In this document: positions 63,373 to 64,000 of the stretch, piece after piece | Layout of the letters: each line of letters starts with the position of its first letter | Position numbering within the stretch: position 1 is the stretch's first letter | Source of the DNA: Leclercia sp. 29361 | GTDB taxonomy: Bacteria > Pseudomonadota > Gammaproteobacteria > Enterobacterales > Enterobacteriaceae | Assembly: GCF_011290365.1 (NCBI RefSeq) | Contig: NZ_CP049786.1 | Span: 3,410,001-3,474,000 of the forward strand | DNA length: 64,000 nucleotides | Reading direction: 5' to 3' | Notes under the pieces: generated by a model | The model's input: only the letters and a program-made list of their open reading frames with translations | What the model was told of the DNA's origin: nothing | Databases searched by the model: none | Translations under genes and position numbers: made by a program

Positions 63373-64000
63373 TTACAGCACCTGTCCCAGAGTCTGACGC
63401 AGATGCGCGCCCGCGCCCAGCAGGCCCGGGTTGTCATGGACAATCAGGTATACCGGGATATCCCGGACGTAGTCGCGGAAGCGGCCCTTGTCTTCAAACC
63501 CACCGCGGAAACCGGAGGATTTAAAGAAGTCGAGGAAGCGCGGCACAATGCCGCCCGCGATATAAACCCCGCCAAAGGTGCTCAGATTCAGCGCCAGGTT
63601 GCCGCCAAACCGCCCCATGATCACGCAGAACAGCGACAGCGCGCGACGACAGTCGGTGCAGCTGTCTTCCAGCGCACGTTCGGTCACGTCTTTCGGCTGC
63701 AGGTTTTCCGGTAGTCTTCCGTCGGACTTGACGATCGCCCGGTAGAGATTCACCAGGCCCGGACCGGAGAGCACGCGCTCCGCCGACACGTGGCCCAGTT
63801 CTGCGCGCAGCTCTTCGAGGATAATGCCCTCTTCTTCGCTGTTCGGCGCGAAATCGACGTGGCCACCTTCCCCTGGCAGGCTGATCCAGCGCTTATCGAC
63901 GTGCACCAGATGCGAGACGCCCAGCCCAGTGCCAGCGCCATAGACGGCGATCGGCTTACCTTCCACCGGCTGGGTGCCGCCGAACTGGATCAGATGCTCC
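63373..64000 (-). CDS. glk: glucokinase (5' end outside window)
   Basis: C-terminal 209 residues of about 321. Clear Glk: [89 protein letters not shown]. Phosphorylates free glucose with ATP. The start lies beyond base 64,000. Convergent with btsR. Confidence 0.96.
   Translation of the reverse strand, partial: EHLIQFGGTQPVEGKPIAVYGAGTGLGVSHLVHVDKRWISLPGEGGHVDFAPNSEEEGIILEELRAELGHVSAERVLSGPGLVNLYRAIVKSDGRLPENLQPKDVTERALEDSCTDCRRALSLFCVIMGRFGGNLALNLSTFGGVYIAGGIVPRFLDFFKSSGFRGGFEDKGRFRDYVRDIPVYLIVHDNPGLLGAGAHLRQTLGQVL

Overview
The window comes from a chromosome of the family Enterobacteriaceae, most likely Enterobacter or a close relative such as Lelliottia or Leclercia. The evidence is the right-hand block lpxP - ypdK - alaC - btsS - btsR - glk, whose proteins are close to their E. 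coli counterparts and in nearly the same order, together with moderately high GC and enterobacterial codon use. The genus is an inference. The window splits into three parts.

1) Positions 1 to about 34,400: most of a lambdoid siphoviral prophage, cut at the left edge inside the tape measure gene. Read from the immunity region outwards it has a LexA-like CI repressor (+), Cro (-), five copies of a 14-bp operator in two clusters (OR, OL), PL and PR promoters, and matched nutR and nutL sites. On the minus strand follow CII, an O-like initiator carrying six 11-bp iterons (probable origin), a DnaB-type helicase, a nin-like run of small overlapping genes (NinB, NinE, NinG), a phage-21-type Q antiterminator, a leader with two terminators, a holin/GH19 endolysin/Rz/Rz1 lysis cassette, and the packaging, head and tail genes. 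On the plus strand the PL operon carries an N-like antiterminator, RecT, Gp157, DUF1317, a Dam-type methylase, a DksA-like zinc finger protein and many small accessory genes, ending in an AlpA/Xis-like gene. No integrase is visible at this end.

2) Positions about 34,600 to 57,600: host genes. A small exported protein, a cysteine hydrolase and a YaiL-like protein precede a complete Lap-type adhesin system: a type I secretion apparatus (LapC, LapB and LapE-like), a giant LapA-like adhesin with an N-terminal retention module, a PAAG site suitable for LapG, and about 1,040 residues of Asp-Ala/Asp-Ser repeats, then a small conserved gene, a LapD-like degenerate c-di-GMP receptor and a LapG-like periplasmic protease. 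Abutting it is a divergent gene set that looks like envelope or exopolymer metabolism: an (alpha/alpha)-barrel protein, an exported alpha/beta hydrolase, a 1,118-residue fusion of a Mur-ligase/CapB-like module, a degenerate penicillin-binding-protein-like module and a CapA-like module, a proline-rich lipoprotein, and a membrane protein that is frameshifted in this sequence. This neighbourhood is the most interesting part of the window. The inferred model is c-di-GMP-gated surface display of an acidic-repeat adhesin, linked genetically to a poly-gamma-glutamate-like or peptidoglycan-derived polymer pathway.

3) Positions about 57,800 to 64,000: core genes lpxP (cold-shock lipid A palmitoleoyltransferase), ypdK, alaC, the pyruvate-sensing two-component system btsS/btsR, and a glk gene cut by the right edge. 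The ypdC and fry genes that separate btsR from glk in E. coli K-12 are absent here.
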